64,000 nucleotides of DNA from Ascarosepion bandense (GCA_037127315.1 JBBBDQ010001918.1:2578501-2642500), one strand, 5' to 3'; positions 1 through 12,708 are shown, counted from the stretch's first letter. Program-made: numbers and translations. The notes: generated by a model not told the origin, from the letters alone.

Positions 1-472
1 GATGAGCCTCTACACCTGTTCAATAGACGTGGGTGGAGTGTGAACCGGACGAGAGTTTAGTCTATCTACTCCAATTGAAAAAAATAAAGAAAAGAGTGAA
101 AAGATTGGAAAAGAGAAAACCGGAAACCGCATCCTAAACAGGAAACAAGGGATGAGCCTCTTCACCTGTTCAATAGACGTGGGTGGAGTGTGAACCGGAC
201 GAGAGTTTAGTCTATCTACTCCAATTGAAAAAAATAAAGAAAAGAGTGAAAAGATTGGAAAAGAGAAAACCGGAAACCGCATCCTAAACAGGAAACAAGG
301 GATGAGCCTCTTCACCTGTTCAATAGATGTGGGTGGAATGTGAACCGGACGAGAGTTTAGTCTATCTACTCCAATTGAAAAAAATAAAGAAAAGAGTGAA
401 AAGATTGGAAAAGAGAAAACCGGAAACCGCATCCTAAACAGGAAACAAGGGATGAGCCTCTTCACCTGTTCA
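1..472 (-). repeat. Tandem array of LINE-tail module (T family), 150-bp period
   Basis: The motif GATGAGCCTC recurs at 1, 151, 301 and 451, an exact 150-bp period, so three full units and a partial one are present and the array runs off the left edge. Each unit carries an A-rich linker, a purine stretch, CCGGAAACCGCATCC and CAAGGGATGAGCCTC. Read on the minus strand, this is the module found just before the LINE 3' end at 39.7, 48.1 and 57.8 kb. Units are nearly identical, so the amplification is recent. An open frame across it on the minus strand (10-549) is a by-product of 150 being divisible by 3. Confidence 0.8.
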
Positions 473-1755
473 ATAGTTCTATAAATATTGTTAGACAAAG
501 AATTTTGAAGGACTGCCATACATGGAACCAAACCCGTCAATAATCTCAACTATCAGCCGTATACAATCGCTTTCTCAAATCGGTTGTATATTAATATTTT
601 AAACTTGATCTTCGAGCGAATGAAGTGTGTAGGTTTGGCGAGAACTTTAAACTCTGGTGCTACATAATCCCAGTCAAAGAACTGTACTAAATAATACAAA
701 CCACATGTCTTGGGAGCTTTTAACAACAACAACAACTAAATTGGATAGCACTTGTAATTCTAAGAGAAAATAATGACATTATCCAGATGTCGACTCTACT
801 CTAAATGAAAGGTTAAGAAGGAATCTTCCATCAATATTGGAAGAAGCAATAAGAGTTACTGTACTTGAGAAACCTATTTGTCTGAAAAACCTGTTAATAA
901 AAAAAACTTTATAGATTTCGACTGACAGCGGCACCGGCTGCTCGGTCAATGATTGCCGAATGTTTCCTTATGAAGAAATGACTAATATTATTAGCAATTA
1001 ATTATTCTTGCTGTTATATTAAAAAAATGCAATTACTGAATGGCATGCATTTCAAAATAATTATGCAAGTCTACATAGTATTGAGGCCTAATTCAGTTCT
1101 AGTTTCAAATTTTGATATTAGGATTATATTTTTAGTCTGGGTGAAATAATAATTGATTATTTTTGCTGTCACTCAGGGGGTTATAGATTCACAAAACACA
1201 TAACAAAAATGTGTTACAGGCGCTAAAACTATACGCTTCTGGGTGCTGAGGAGCCTTGATCCGCACTGGGTGTCAAACGTTTGCGGTTTGGCGCAAGGTT
1301 AAACTATGCTTATTTAATATTCAATCCATTTTTTTTCTTTTTTGACCTACGAGGAACAGAGTTAGATACAAAATTTACAGGTGTACCAGTTTAAGGTAAA
1401 TATAAAAGCAAATATTTTTGACAGTAAAAATAGTTCGTTGGAAACTTGTGTTAAGTATTGTTTACTTCTTTTTTACAGGTACATATTCCCTTTTAGATTT
1501 GTTTAACTTTCCTTCTTTCTTTCTGTCATGAAAGTTTTCTCTTTCTCTTTTCGTGGTTGTGTTGAAATTGTGTTCTTTCTTTCTTTGTGTTATTGTGTGT
1601 TCTTTCTTTATAATACTTATCTGTACTTATTGTCTATTTGTGGTTTTGTTGAACTGTGTTTATTTCTTTTTCCATCAAATTGTCTTTCTTCATTTTTCTC
1701 TTATCAATTTCAACCAATCAATCTTTCTTTCTAGCTTGCTTTTATTCTATAAAAC
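473..1755. other. AT-rich stretch without recognisable gene
   Basis: No convincing coding frame, RNA gene or known repeat was seen. A short T-rich and TTCTTTC-rich tract lies at 1485-1740 and gives spurious hydrophobic frames. The junction with the Helitron is at about 1755. Confidence 0.5.
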
Positions 1756-2141
1756 CTAGCAGTATAGCCCGGCGTGGCTCGGGTGTAATGAAAGCTTAAA
1801 AACTAATCCATGGTCCTGGAACTCAGACTCTTTGAACGTTGGAACGAAAGACTAAAAAGCAATAGTTGTTTCCAGTTAAAGCGAAACCGTAGACTGAAAG
1901 AAAAGTGAATGGATGTAAGTCAAATTTTTTATTTTCTGGTATCGATATCAAATAAGTGTTTTTCGTTGTAAACTGAACTTTGAAGGCTAAATAAGTCCTC
2001 TGAGTAAATGGTATCATGGCTGAAACTAAGAACTACAATTATACCTACTTAGAGCCAAACCCGAAGCAAAAACTAAAATAAAAGGGCTGAAAAAATACAG
2101 ACATACAGGGAAATAAACAGACACACACACAAACATCTTGC

Positions 2142-2183
<42 letters not shown>

Positions 2184-2611
2184 CGATTTTCTGCATTATT
2201 GTAAGAATTGCAACCTTGAAACTTCTGAATATTGTTTCTTATGTCTTTGTCTATGAGTATCAAATTTGATTCAAATCGGACCACTTCTTCTATAACCCGA
2301 TTTTTTCGGGGGTACCTCGACACAAAACCTAGCTAAGAACACTCGCAGACACTTAGAGTACAAATGTGTAAATTTTCAAGAAAATCGGTTCAGCCGTTTC
2401 GGAGTCTATAGGTAACGGACACACACACACACAGACACACACACACAGACACACACACAACAACAAACTGACACACACACAGACAGACACACACACACAC
2501 AGACACACACACAGACACACACACATACACAGACACACACACACACACAGACACACACACACACACAGACACACACACACACACACAGTTCCATTTATAA
2601 ATAAGTTTAGA
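1756..2611 (-). mobile_element. Non-autonomous Helitron-like element, copy H1
   Basis: On the minus strand the element starts with TC followed by TAAACTTATTTATAAATGG at 2611 and ends at 1756 with hairpin CCCGAGCCACGCCGGG, then CTATACTG and CTAG. A TC start and a hairpin plus CTAG end are the Helitron signature. No Rep/helicase frame is present. Internal (CA)n at about 2420-2588 and (TA)n at 2141-2180 have expanded, making this the longest of six copies. Hexamer-like TTTAGAT repeats continue beyond the TC end to about 2632. Confidence 0.65.
2420..2588. repeat. (CA)n microsatellite inside Helitron H1
   Basis: CA dinucleotide runs are broken by regular GA steps (ACACAG blocks). It sits where other Helitron copies have only a short CA run, so it expanded after insertion. 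Cys/Val frames on the minus strand are artefacts. Confidence 0.9.
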
Positions 2612-2636
2612 TTTAGATTAGATTTAGATTTATATA

Positions 2637-3055
2637 ATGTTTTTTTTTTCATTTCCTTTGATTTCTGTTTTATGATTTTGTTTGGTTTTCTATTTTGCTT
2701 TTTCCCCCATCAAATTGTCTTTCTTTATTTTAATCTTAACTATTTCAAGCAACCATTTCTTCTTTCTTATTTGCTTTTTATTCCCATTAAATTGTCCTCC
2801 TCTATTTTTTCTCGTAGCTATTTTAATCAATCTTGCTTGCTTCCTTTCTTCTCTTTTGGCGTTTATCACTTCTTTCTTTCTTTCTTTTATTTTTCGCCCC
2901 CATTAAATTCTTTTCCTTTATTTTATCTTTACTATTTCAATCAATCTTTCTTTCTTGCTTGTTTGATTTTTCCATCAAATTGTCCTCCTCTATTTTTTCT
3001 TTTTTTCTTGGCGGTTTCAATCCCTCTTGTTTCATTCTTTCCTTTTTGGTGACTT
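2637..3055. repeat. Pyrimidine-rich tract with degenerate tandem units
   Basis: Degenerate T/C-rich repeats with a recurring CCCATCAAATTGTC / TTTATTTTAATCTTAACTATTTCAA pattern appear about every 75 bp (about 2708, 2785, 2900, 2975). These look like decayed ancestors or flanks of the adjacent tetranucleotide array. Phe/Leu-rich frames here are not credible proteins. Confidence 0.6.
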
Positions 3056-3204
3056 TTGATGTATCATTTCTTTCTTTCTTTCTTTCTTTCTTTCTTTGAC
3101 TTTTTGATGTATCATTTCTTTCTTTCTTTCTTTCTTTCTTTCGCTTTGACTTTTGATGTATCATTTCTTTCTTTCTTTCTTTCTTTGACTTTTGATGTAT
3201 CATT

Positions 3205-3236
<32 letters not shown>

Positions 3237-6200
3237 TGACTTTTGATGTGTCATTTTCTTTTTTTTTCTTTCTTTCGCTTTGACTTTTGATGTATCATTT
3301 CTTTCTTTCTTTTCCTTTTTAAGCTTTTTTGATGTATTATTTCTTTCTTTCTTTCTTTCTTTCGCTGACTTTTGATGTATCAATTCTTTCTTTCTTGCTT
3401 TCTTTCTTTCGTTTTGACTTTTGATGTATCATTTCTTTCTTTCTTTCTTTCGCTTTGACCTTTGATGTATCATTTCTTTCTTTCTTTCTTTTCCTTTTGA
3501 CTTTTGATGTATCAATTCTTTCTTTCTTTCTTTCTTTCGCTTTTACTTTTGATGTATCATTTCTTTCTTTCTTTCTTTCTTTCGCTTTGACTTTTGATGT
3601 ATTTCTTTCTTTCTTTCTTTCTTTTGACTTTTGATGTATCATTTCTTTCTTTCTTTCTTTGACTTTTGATGTATCCTTTCTTTCTTTCTTTCGCTTTGAC
3701 TTTTGATGTATCATTTCTTTCTTTCTTTCTTTCTTTCTTTCCTTTGACTTTTGATGTATCATTTCTTTCTTTCTTTCTTTTGTTTCATGTATCATTTCTT
3801 TCTTTCTTTCTTGCTTTCTTTCGCTTTGACTTTTGATGTATCATTTCTTTCTTTCTTTCTTTCCTTTGACTTTTGATGTATCATTTCTTTCTTTTCTTTC
3901 CTTTGACTTTTGATGTATCATTTCTTTCTTTCTTTCGCTTTGACTTTTCATGTATCATTTCTTTCTTGCTTTTCTTTCCTTTGACTTTTGATGTATCTAT
4001 TTCTTTCCTTCTTTCGCTTTGACATTTGATGTATCATTTCTTTCTTTCTTTCTTTCGCTTTGACTATTGATGTATCATTTCTTTCTTTCTTTCTTTCGCT
4101 TTGACTATTGATGTATCATTTCTTTCTTTCTTTCTTTCGCTTTGACTATTGATGTATAATTTCTTTCTTTCTTTCTTTCGCTTTGACTAATGATGTATCA
4201 TTTCTTTCTTTCTTGCTTTGACTTTTGATGTATCATTTCTTTTTTTCTTTCTTTCTTGCTTTGACTTTTGATGTGTGTTTCTTTCTTTCTTTCTTTCGCT
4301 TTGACTTTTGATGTAGCATTTCTTTCTTTCTTTCGCTTTGACTTTTGATGTATCAATTCTTTCTTGCTTGCTTTCTTTCGCTTTGACTTTTGATGTATCA
4401 TTTCTTTCTTTCTTTCTTTCTTTGACTTTTGATGTATCATTTCTTTCTTTCTTTCTTTCGCTTTGGCTTTTGATGTATCATTTCTTTCTTTCTTTCTTTC
4501 GCTTTGACTTTTGATGTATCATTTCTTTCCTTTCCTCCTTTGTTTCATGTATCATTTCTTTTCTTTCTTTCCTTTCGCTTTGACTTTTGATGTATCAATT
4601 CTTTCTTTCTTTCGCTTTGACTTTTGATGTATCAATTTTCCTTTCTTTCTTTTCTTTCGCTGACTTTTGATGTATTTCTTTCTTGCTTTCTTTCGCTTTG
4701 ACTTTTGATGCATCATTTCTTTTCTTTCTTTCTTTTTCTTGCTTACTTTCTTTTGACTTTTGATGTATCATTTCTTTCCTTCCTTCGCTGACTTTTGATG
4801 TATCATTTCTTTCTTTCTTTCTTTCTTACTTTCTTTGGCTTTGGCTTTTGATGTATCATTTCTTTCTTTCTTTCTTTCGCTTTGACTTTTGATGTAATTT
4901 CTTTCTTTCTTTCTTTCTTACTTTCTTTCCTTTGACTTTTGATGTACCATTTCTTTCTTTCTTTCTTTCGCTTTGACTTTTGATGTATCATTTCTTTCTT
5001 TCTTTGACTTTTGATGTATCATTTCTTTCTTTCTTTCGCTTTGACTTTTCATGTATTTTCTTTCTTTTCTTACTTACTTTCTTTCGCTTTGACTTTTCAT
5101 GTATCATTTCTTTCCTTCTTTCGCTTTTGTATTTGATGTATCATTTCTTTCTTTCTTTCTTTCGCTGACTTTTTGATGTATCATTTCTTTCTTTCTTCTT
5201 TTCCTTTGACTATTGATGTATCATTTCTTTCTTTCTTTTCTTTCGCTTTGACTATTGATGTATCATTTCTTTCTTTCTTTCGCTTTGACTTTTGATGTAT
5301 CATTTCTTTTTTTCTTTCTTTCGCTTTGACTTTTGATGTATCATTTCTTTCTTTCTTCTTTCGCTTTGACTTTTGATGTAGCATTTCTTTCTTTCTTTCG
5401 CTTTGACTTTTGATGTATCAATTCTTTCTTGCTTACTTTCTTTCGCTTTGACTTTTGATGTAACATTTCTTTCTTTCTTTCGCTGACTTTTGATGTCATT
5501 TCTTTTTCTTTCTTTCTTTCGATTTGACTTTTGATGTATCATTTCTTTCTTTCTTTCGCTTTGACTTTTGATGTATCATTTCTTTCTTGCTTACTTTCTT
5601 TCGCTTTGACTTTTGATGTATCATTTCTTTTTTTCTTTTCTTTTTCGCTTTGACTTTTGATGTATCAATTCTTTCTTTCTTTCGCTTTGACTTTTGATGT
5701 ATCAATTCTTCCTTTCTTTCTTTCTTTCGCGTTGACTTTTGATGTATCATTTCTTTCTTACTTTCTTTCGCTTTGACTTTTGATGTATCATTTCTTTCTT
5801 TCTTTCTTTTTTTCTTTGCTTACTTTCTTTCGCTTTGACTTTTGATGTATCATTTCTTTCCTTCCTTCGCTTTGACTTTTGATGTATCATTTCTTTCTTT
5901 CTTTCTTTCTTACTTTCTTTAGCTGTGACTTTTGATGTATCATTTCTTTCTTTCTTTCGCTTTGACTTTTGATGTATCATTTCTTTCTTTCTTTCGCTTT
6001 GACTTTTTGATGTATCATTTCTTTCTTTCTTTCTTTCGTTTTGACTATTGATGTATCATTTCTTTCTTTCTTTCTTTCGCTTTGACTATTGATGTATCAT
6101 TTCTTTCTTTCTTTCTTTCGCTTTGACTATTGATGTATCATTTCTTTCTTTCTTTCTTTCGCTTTGACTATTGATGTATCATTTCTTTCTTTCTTTCTTT

Positions 6201-8478
6201 CGCTTTTGACTTTGATGTATCATTTCTTTCTTTCTTTTGCTTTGACTTTTGATGTATTATTTCTTTCTTTCTTTCGCTTTGACTTTTGATGTATCATTTC
6301 TTTCTTTCTTTCGCTTTGACTTTTGATGTATCATTTCTTTCTTTCGCTTTGACTTTTGATGTATCATTTCTTTCTTTCTTTCGCTTTGACTTTTGATGTA
6401 TCATTTCTTTCTTTCTTTCTTTCGCTTTGACTTTTGATGTATCATTTCTTTCTTTCTTTCTTTCTTACTTTCTTTCGCTTTGACTTTTGATGTACCATTT
6501 CTTTCTTTCTTTCTTTTTCGCTTTGACTTTTGATGTATCATTTCTTTCTTTCGCTTTGACTTTTGATGTATCATTTCTTTCTTTCTGCTTTGACTTTTCA
6601 TGTATCATTTCTTCTTCTTTACTTTCTTTCGCTTTGACTTTTCATGTATCATTTCTTTCCTTCTTTCGCTTTGACATTTGATGTATCATTTCTTTCTTCT
6701 TTCTTTCGCTTTGACTTTTTGATGTATCTATTTCTTTCTTTCTTTCTTTCGCTTTGACTATTGATGTATCATTTCTTTCTTTCTTTCGCTTTGACTATTG
6801 ATGTATCATTTCTTTCTTTCTTTCGCTTTGACTTTTGATGTATCATTTCTTTTTTTCTTTCTTTCGCTTTGACTTTTGATGTATCATTTCTTTCTTTCTT
6901 TCTTTCGCTTTGACTTTTGATGTAGCATTTCTTTCTTTTCTTTCGCTTTGACTTTTGATGTATCAATTCTTTCTTGCTTACTTTCTTTCGCTTTGACTTT
7001 TGATGTATCATTTCTTTCTTTCTTTCGCTTTGACTTTTGATGTATCATTTCTTTCTTTCTTTCTTTCGCTTTGACTTTTGATGTATCATTTCTTTCTTTC
7101 TTTCTTTCTTTCGCTTTGACTTTTGATGTATCATTTCTTTCTTGCTTACTTTCTTTCGCTTTGACTTTTGATGTATCATTTCTTTTTTCTTTCTTTCTTT
7201 CGCTTTGACTTTTGATGTATCAATTCTTTCTTTCTTTCGCTTTGACTTTTGATGTATCAATTCTTCCTTTCTTTCTTTCTTTCTGCGTTGACTTTTGATG
7301 TATCATTTCTTTCTTACTTTCTTTCGCTTTGACTTTTGATGCATCATTTCTTTCTTTCTTTCTTCTTACTTTCTTTAGCTGTGACTTTTGATGTATCATT
7401 TCTTTCTTTCTTTCTTTCGCTTTGACTTTGATGTATCATTTCTTTCTTTCTTTCGCTTTGACTTTTGATGTATCATTTCTTTCTTTCTTTCGCTTTGACT
7501 ATTGATGTATCATTTCTTTCTTTCTTCTTTCGCTTTGACTATTGATGTATCATTTCTTTCTTTCTTTCTTTCGCTTTGACTATTGATGTATCATTTCTTT
7601 CTTTCTTTCTTTCGCTTTGACTATTGATGTATCATTTCTTTCTTTCTTTCTTTCGCTTTGACTTTTGATGTATCATTTCTTTCTTTCTTTTGCTTTGACT
7701 TTTGATGTATTATTTCTTTCTTTCTTTTCTTGCTTTGACTTTTGATGTATCATTTCTTTCTTTCTTTCGCTTTGACTTTTGATGTATCATTTCTTTCTTT
7801 CGCTTTGACTTTTGATGTATCATTTCTTTCTTTCTTTCGCTTTGACTTTTGATGTATCATTTTTTCTTTCTTTCGCTTTGACTTTTGATGTATCATTTCT
7901 TTCTTCTTTCGCTTTGACTTTTGATGTATCATTTCTTTCTTTCTTTCTTTCGCTTTGACTATTGATGTATCATTTCTTTCTTTCTTTCTTTCGCTTTGAC
8001 TATTGATGTCATCATTTCTTTCTTTCTTTCTTTCGCTTTGACTATTGATGTATCATTTCTTTTCTTTCTTTCTTTCGCTTTGACTTTTGATGTATCATTT
8101 CTTTCTTTCTTTTGCTTTGACTTTTGATGTATTATTTCTTTCTTTCTTTCGCTTTGACTTTTGATGTATCATTTCTTTCTTTCGCTTTGACTTTTGATGT
8201 ATCATTTCTTTCTGTCGCTTTGACTTTTGATGTATCATTTCTTTCTTTCTTTCGCTTTGACTTTTGATGTATCATTTCTTTCTTTCGCTTTGACTTTTGA
8301 TGTATCATTTCTTTCTTTCTTTCGCTTTGACTTTTGATGTATCATTTCTTTCTTTCTTTCGCTTTGACTTTTGATGTATCATTTCTTTCTTTCTTTCGCT
8401 TTGACTTTTGATGTATCATTTCTTTCTTTCGCTTTGACTTTTGATGTATCATTTCTTTCTTTCTTTCTTTCTTTCACC
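3056..8478. repeat. 5.4-kb compound minisatellite: TTTGACTTTTGATGTATC core plus (TTTC)n
   Basis: About 140 units alternate a core of about 21 bp (CTTTGACTTTTGATGTATCA) with 2-8 TTTC repeats, giving variable unit lengths of about 30-55 bp. Core variants (GACTATTG, TTTTCATG, TGTATTATT, AGCTGTGAC, GCGTTGAC) act as markers and recur in the same order, which reveals larger duplications inside the array. The tract is almost pure pyrimidine on the plus strand and could form triplex DNA. Many Lys/Glu/Arg-rich minus frames are by-products. Confidence 0.95.
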
Positions 8479-9000
8479 ATTGTTGGTTTATTTGTTCTTT
8501 CTTTCTTTCTTTTCCTTAACTTGTTTTATCATTTTTTCTTTATTTCTTTCATCTCTTTCCCTTAGACTTGTTTTTTAATTTCTTTCTTTCCCTTTTGTTT
8601 TTCAATTCTTCTTTCTTCCCTTCTTCCTTTCCGTTTGACTTTTGTTTTTCTTTCTTTCTTTTCCTTTGACCTTTCTTTCTTTTCCTTTGACCTTTCTTTC
8701 TTTCTTTTTCTTTCCCTTTCACCTTTCTTTCTTTCTTTCTTTTTATTTATTAACTCATTTATCATTTACTTTTGTTTTGCATTTCTTTCTTTCACTTTTC
8801 TTTTTTTTTTTTTGTATATTTCTTTCTTTCACATCTACGCACTTCTTGGTCTTTTGAGAAGTGTTAAAATTTTTCTATTCAATTCTTTCTAAAACCTTTC
8901 TTTTTTTCGTTTCTCTTTTCCTCCACTCTCTCTATTTCTCTCTCTTTCTCTCTCTCTCTCTCTTTCTCTCTCTCCCTTCTACCCATTCTTTCAGTCATGC
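8479..9000. repeat. Degenerate TTTC/CT-rich flank of the array
   Basis: TTTC and CCTTTGACCTTTC repeats decay away from the main array and end in a (CT)n run at 8935-8975. No gene was recognised. Confidence 0.8.
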
Positions 9001-9173
9001 AGTAAGTCTCTCCGAATCTTTCAAATCTAACTACTCTTTCTATATCACAAAAATTCAAATTTTTTCCACAGTGAAAATGGCGAATAATTGTGCTACACCA
9101 TTTGAAAGGAGAACGGATATCGTCTTTGGGGCGTGTCCCTTGAAGGGTACAAAAAAAGAAGTATTAGTCACAA

Positions 9174-9302
9174 CTTTTATTTGATTTCGGCTGCTGATAT
9201 GTCAACGAAAGCGAATCAGTCATGGACCAGGAGCCTCGGACATTTTCAAGACCAAGCAATTTTGATTAACGTTGTACAGCGGCCGGGGAGAGCATAAGCT
9301 GT
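9174..9302 (+). repeat. Left arm of a 125-bp inverted repeat pair
   Basis: TTTTATTTGATTTCGGCT through GGCCGGGGAGAG matches the reverse complement of 11723-11850 at roughly 85-90% by eye. Both arms read in one frame as similar peptides (MSTKAN, SWTRSLGHF), which hints at an origin in a coding or UTR part of a mobile element. The element family is not recognised. Confidence 0.7.
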
Positions 9303-10277
9303 ATTGGGGGGTTTGAAGGGGACAGCGCTCGTGAGAATGAAGAGTCAAGTCGGGAGCGAACAGTCAACCATGAAAAAAAAAAACAAAAAAAAAAACATCT
9401 CCGTTCAGTGTTTTGACGAAACTAGATTTGACATGTTTAGTTTCGGTTAGAGACGAAAAAAATATCAAGCTTGATTTATTTTTAAATATTTACCCCTGCA
9501 TCTAACCCCTCTAATGTACACACAAGAACCAGTCGTGCTGCCGGCAATGCTAAAGATGAAAGCAGCTCTACCCTACCACCCTCGGCTTCCAGTCATCAAT
9601 TTTTCTTCATTCTAAATAAATAAATAAGGAAGGAAGGAAGGATATAGTTTTATTAAGAAGGTTAAGTGTTGAAAGGGACGTGTTATTAACACCAACGATG
9701 GAGAATTAACTGAAACAGACAGGGAGCCATTTATGAACCATTCACTATGTCCGACTATATCTTAGTACAGATTTATATATTTATTGGTCAAGCATATAAT
9801 CCCTGAATGGACGTTATCAGACGTGGACCAATCAGAATTGCAGATCGCTAATTCGTTCATGTTCTCATTTATATTTTGTGCGCATGTCATTTAGGCAGCC
9901 ATATTTGGAAGCGTTATGCGACCAACAGGTTTGATTAGTTGAAAAGTCCATCAGAAAGTCATTTTCTTCTGTGAAAACAAAATGAAAAAGAACGAAACAC
10001 ACAAAGGTCAATCCAGTTAATCCAATTTTATCTGTTTCTTAATCTCTTCCGCTTTCTCTCTCTCTTTAATTCTTTCCTTCTCTACTCCGCCATCGTCGAT
10101 TCATGCATGTTCCTATTCCAGTTTTCTGAGTCATATTTCCAAAATTATTAAACCGCCCCAGACAGTTCAAGTGGTTAACTTCGTCAGAAAATAGTTCATG
10201 ATTATGAGGGTTGATTTGGGTTAGTGGATGTTACTATGTATTAACTCCTGTTGCTTTATTTAATATCAAAATTATAC
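9303..10277. other. Unique-looking DNA between inverted-repeat arm and minisatellite
   Basis: No reliable gene. An A-rich run lies at 9373-9392 and a short GGAA repeat at 9630-9640. The remainder is mixed sequence without a clear repeat match inside the window. Confidence 0.5.
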
Positions 10278-11716
10278 CTGAGTCTATAGGTAAACATCGT
10301 TCGTGTTTATACTTGAATCTATAGGCAAACATCGTTCGTCTTTATACTTGAGTCTATAGGTAAACATCGTTCGTTTTTATACTTGAATCTATAGGTAAAC
10401 ATCGTTCGTGTTTATACTTGAATCTATAGGCAAACATCGTTCGTCTTTATACTTGAGTCTATAGGTAAACATCGTTCGTTTTTATACTTGAATCTATAGG
10501 TAAACATCGTTCGTTTTTATATTTGAGCCTATAGGTAAACATCGTTCGTTTTTATACTTGAGTCTATAGGCAAACATCGTTCGTGTTTATATTTGAGCCT
10601 ATAGGTAAACATCGTTCGTTTTTATACTTGAGTCTATAGGCAAACATCGTTCGTGTTTATATTTGAGCCTATAGGTAAACATCGTTCGTTTTTATACTTG
10701 AGTCTATAGGCAAACATCGTTCGTGTTTATATTTGAGCCTATAGGTAAACATCGTTCGTTTTTATACTTGAGTCTATAGGTAAACATCGTTTGTGTTTAT
10801 ACTTGAATCTATAGGTAAACATCGTTCGTGTTTATACTTGATTCTATAGGCAAACATCGTTCGTGTTTATACTTGAATCTATAGGCAAACATCGTTCGTG
10901 TTTATACTGGAATCTATAGGCAAACATCGTTCGTGTTTTACTTGAATCTATAGGCAAACATCGTTCGTGTTTGTACTTGACCTCATAGGCAAACATCGTT
11001 CGTGTTTGGACTTGAATCTATAGGCAAACATCGTTCCGTTCATGTTTGTACTTGAATCTATAGGCAAACATCGTTCGTGTTTGGACTTGAATCTATAGGT
11101 AAACATCGTTCGTGTTTGTACTTGAATCTATAGGCAAACATCGTTCGTGTTTGTACTTGAATCTATAGGCAAACATCGTTCGTTTTTATACTTGAGCCTA
11201 TAGGCAAACATCGTTCGTTTTTATACTTGAGTCTATAGGTAAACATCGTTCGTGTTTGTACTTGAATCTATAGGCAAACATCGTTCGTGTTTGTACTTGA
11301 ATCTATAGGCAAACATCGTTCGTGTTTGTACTTGAATCTATAGGCAAACATCGTTCGTGTTTGTACTTGAATCTATAGGCAAACATCGTTCGTGTTTGTA
11401 CTTGAATCTATAGGCAAACATCGTTCGTGTTTGTACTTGAATCTATAGGCAAACATCGTTCGTGTTTGTACTTGAATCTATAGGCAAACATCGTTCGTGT
11501 TTGTACTTGAATCTATAGGCAAACATCGTTCGTGTTTGTACTTGAATCTATAGGCAAACATCGTTCGTGTTTGTACTTGAATCTATAGGCAAACATCGTT
11601 CGTGTTTGTACTTGAATCTATAGGCAAACATCGTTCGTGTTTGTACTTGAATCTATAGGCAAACATCGTTCGTGTTTGTACTTGAATCTATAGGCAAACA
11701 TCGTTCGTGTTTATAA
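10278..11716. repeat. 35-bp minisatellite (about 41 copies)
   Basis: The unit is TACTTGAATCTATAGG followed by CAAACATCGTTCGTGTTTG, an exact 35-bp period (for example 11401, 11436, 11471). The left half mixes variants, including a 70-bp dimer (TATTTGAGCC / TACTTGAGTC) at about 10520-10770. The right half, from about 11225, is almost fully homogenised. Decayed monomers continue at 11880-12120 beyond an inserted repeat arm. The monomer is clearly related to subunits of the array at 49.3-51.4 kb. Confidence 0.95.
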
Positions 11717-11876
11717 TGGCTATGGTGTATACTCTCCCCGGCCACTGCACAACGTTCATCAAAATTGCTTGGTTTTTAAAAATGTCCGAGGCTCCTGGTC
11801 CATGACACATTTGCTTTCGTTGACATAGCAGAAGCCGAAATCAAATAAAATTTGGAATTAATGTTTCTTTTATTTT
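11717..11876 (-). repeat. Right arm of inverted repeat, interrupting the minisatellite
   Basis: Positions 11723-11850 are the inverted copy of 9174-9302. Minisatellite monomers lie on both sides (to 11716 and again from 11880), so this about 160-bp piece appears to have inserted into, or been captured by, the satellite. The minus frame again gives MSTKAN and SWTRSLGHF. Confidence 0.7.
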
Positions 11877-12122
11877 TCTGTAGGTAAACATTGGTTGTGT
11901 TTATACTTGAGTATAAAAGTAAACATCGGTTTTGTTCATACTTAATTCTATGGGTAAACATCGGTTGTGTCCATACTTGAGTCTATAGTTAAATATCGGT
12001 GGATTTTATGCTTGAGCCTGTAGGTAAACATCGGTTGTGCTTATACTTGAGTCTATAGATGAACATTGGTTGTGTTTATGTTTGGGTCTGGAGGCAAACA
12101 TCAGATGTATTTATACTTGAGT
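11877..12122. repeat. Degenerate 35-bp monomers
   Basis: About seven diverged monomers of the type TATACTTGAGTCTATAG plus TAAACATCGGTTGTG. They retain the 33-36 bp spacing but not the homogeneity of the main array, as expected of satellite edges. Confidence 0.85.
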
Positions 12123-12545
12123 TGTTAACTAAAATAATTGATCATGAATATTTTTATACAATGATGTTCATCCTCTATAAGGCCTGAGAGGCACTCGAGG
12201 TGAAGGTTAAAGGGGAAGAAACATAGTTTGCGCGGATATGTAGAGAGGATAACGGTTAACCCTAGACATGAACGGGTTAAGATTGTAATGACCGGGAAAG
12301 CGTCCTCATGGAGGTCGGTTACAAAAAGCAGTGGTTCGTGAGGAAAAGCAGTGAGAATAAAACTTACATTTCACCAGTAGGATACGAAAGGGAGAATATT
12401 CCATTTATGTTAACCAAGAAATCATGACAATTCAAGGATAATAAGAACAAGACTTGAACATTGTTACTGATCGCAATATTTTCAATCTTTCTTCTTCGTA
12501 AGATGTTTTCAAACTTCGTAAGATATACTGCTGAAAACTTCTCAG
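12123..12545. other. No gene recognised
   Basis: Mixed sequence between the satellite edge and the tRNA-like SINE. Short frames on both strands show no recognisable motif. Confidence 0.5.
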
Positions 12546-12554
12546 CTGGAATCA

Positions 12555-12659
12555 CTTCTCCAGACCGATTGCATCAATGTCACCTTCCTGACAAATCTGG
12601 CATGGTAAGATTCGAACCAGGGCTTCAGAAAGAAAACGTTCTAACCACTCGCCTACGCG

Positions 12660-12662
<3 letters not shown>
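12555..12662 (-). mobile_element. tRNA-derived SINE head (second family)
   Basis: On the minus strand, GTAGGCGAGTGGTTAGAACG is a good A box and GGTTCGAATCTTACCATGCC a good B box, about 45 bp apart. The fold is not a normal tRNA (no proper 3' acceptor partner), and (TA)n follows directly at 12663-12705. It is therefore called a SINE or tRNA-like relic rather than a tRNA gene. Confidence 0.6.

Positions 12663-12704
<42 letters not shown>

Positions 12705-12708
<4 letters not shown>

Noticed and set aside
1528..1759. Two overlapping hydrophobic small frames
   Set aside because: T-rich composition next to a Helitron; no start context, motif or repeat of the frame elsewhere.
2937..7932. Series of Lys/Glu/Arg-rich open frames on the minus strand
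   Set aside because: They are translations of the TTTC minisatellite; frames are short, broken irregularly and shift with unit length.
10278..11716. CRISPR-like array (35-bp period)
   Set aside because: Units are contiguous with no unique spacers, and the context is eukaryotic. It is a minisatellite.
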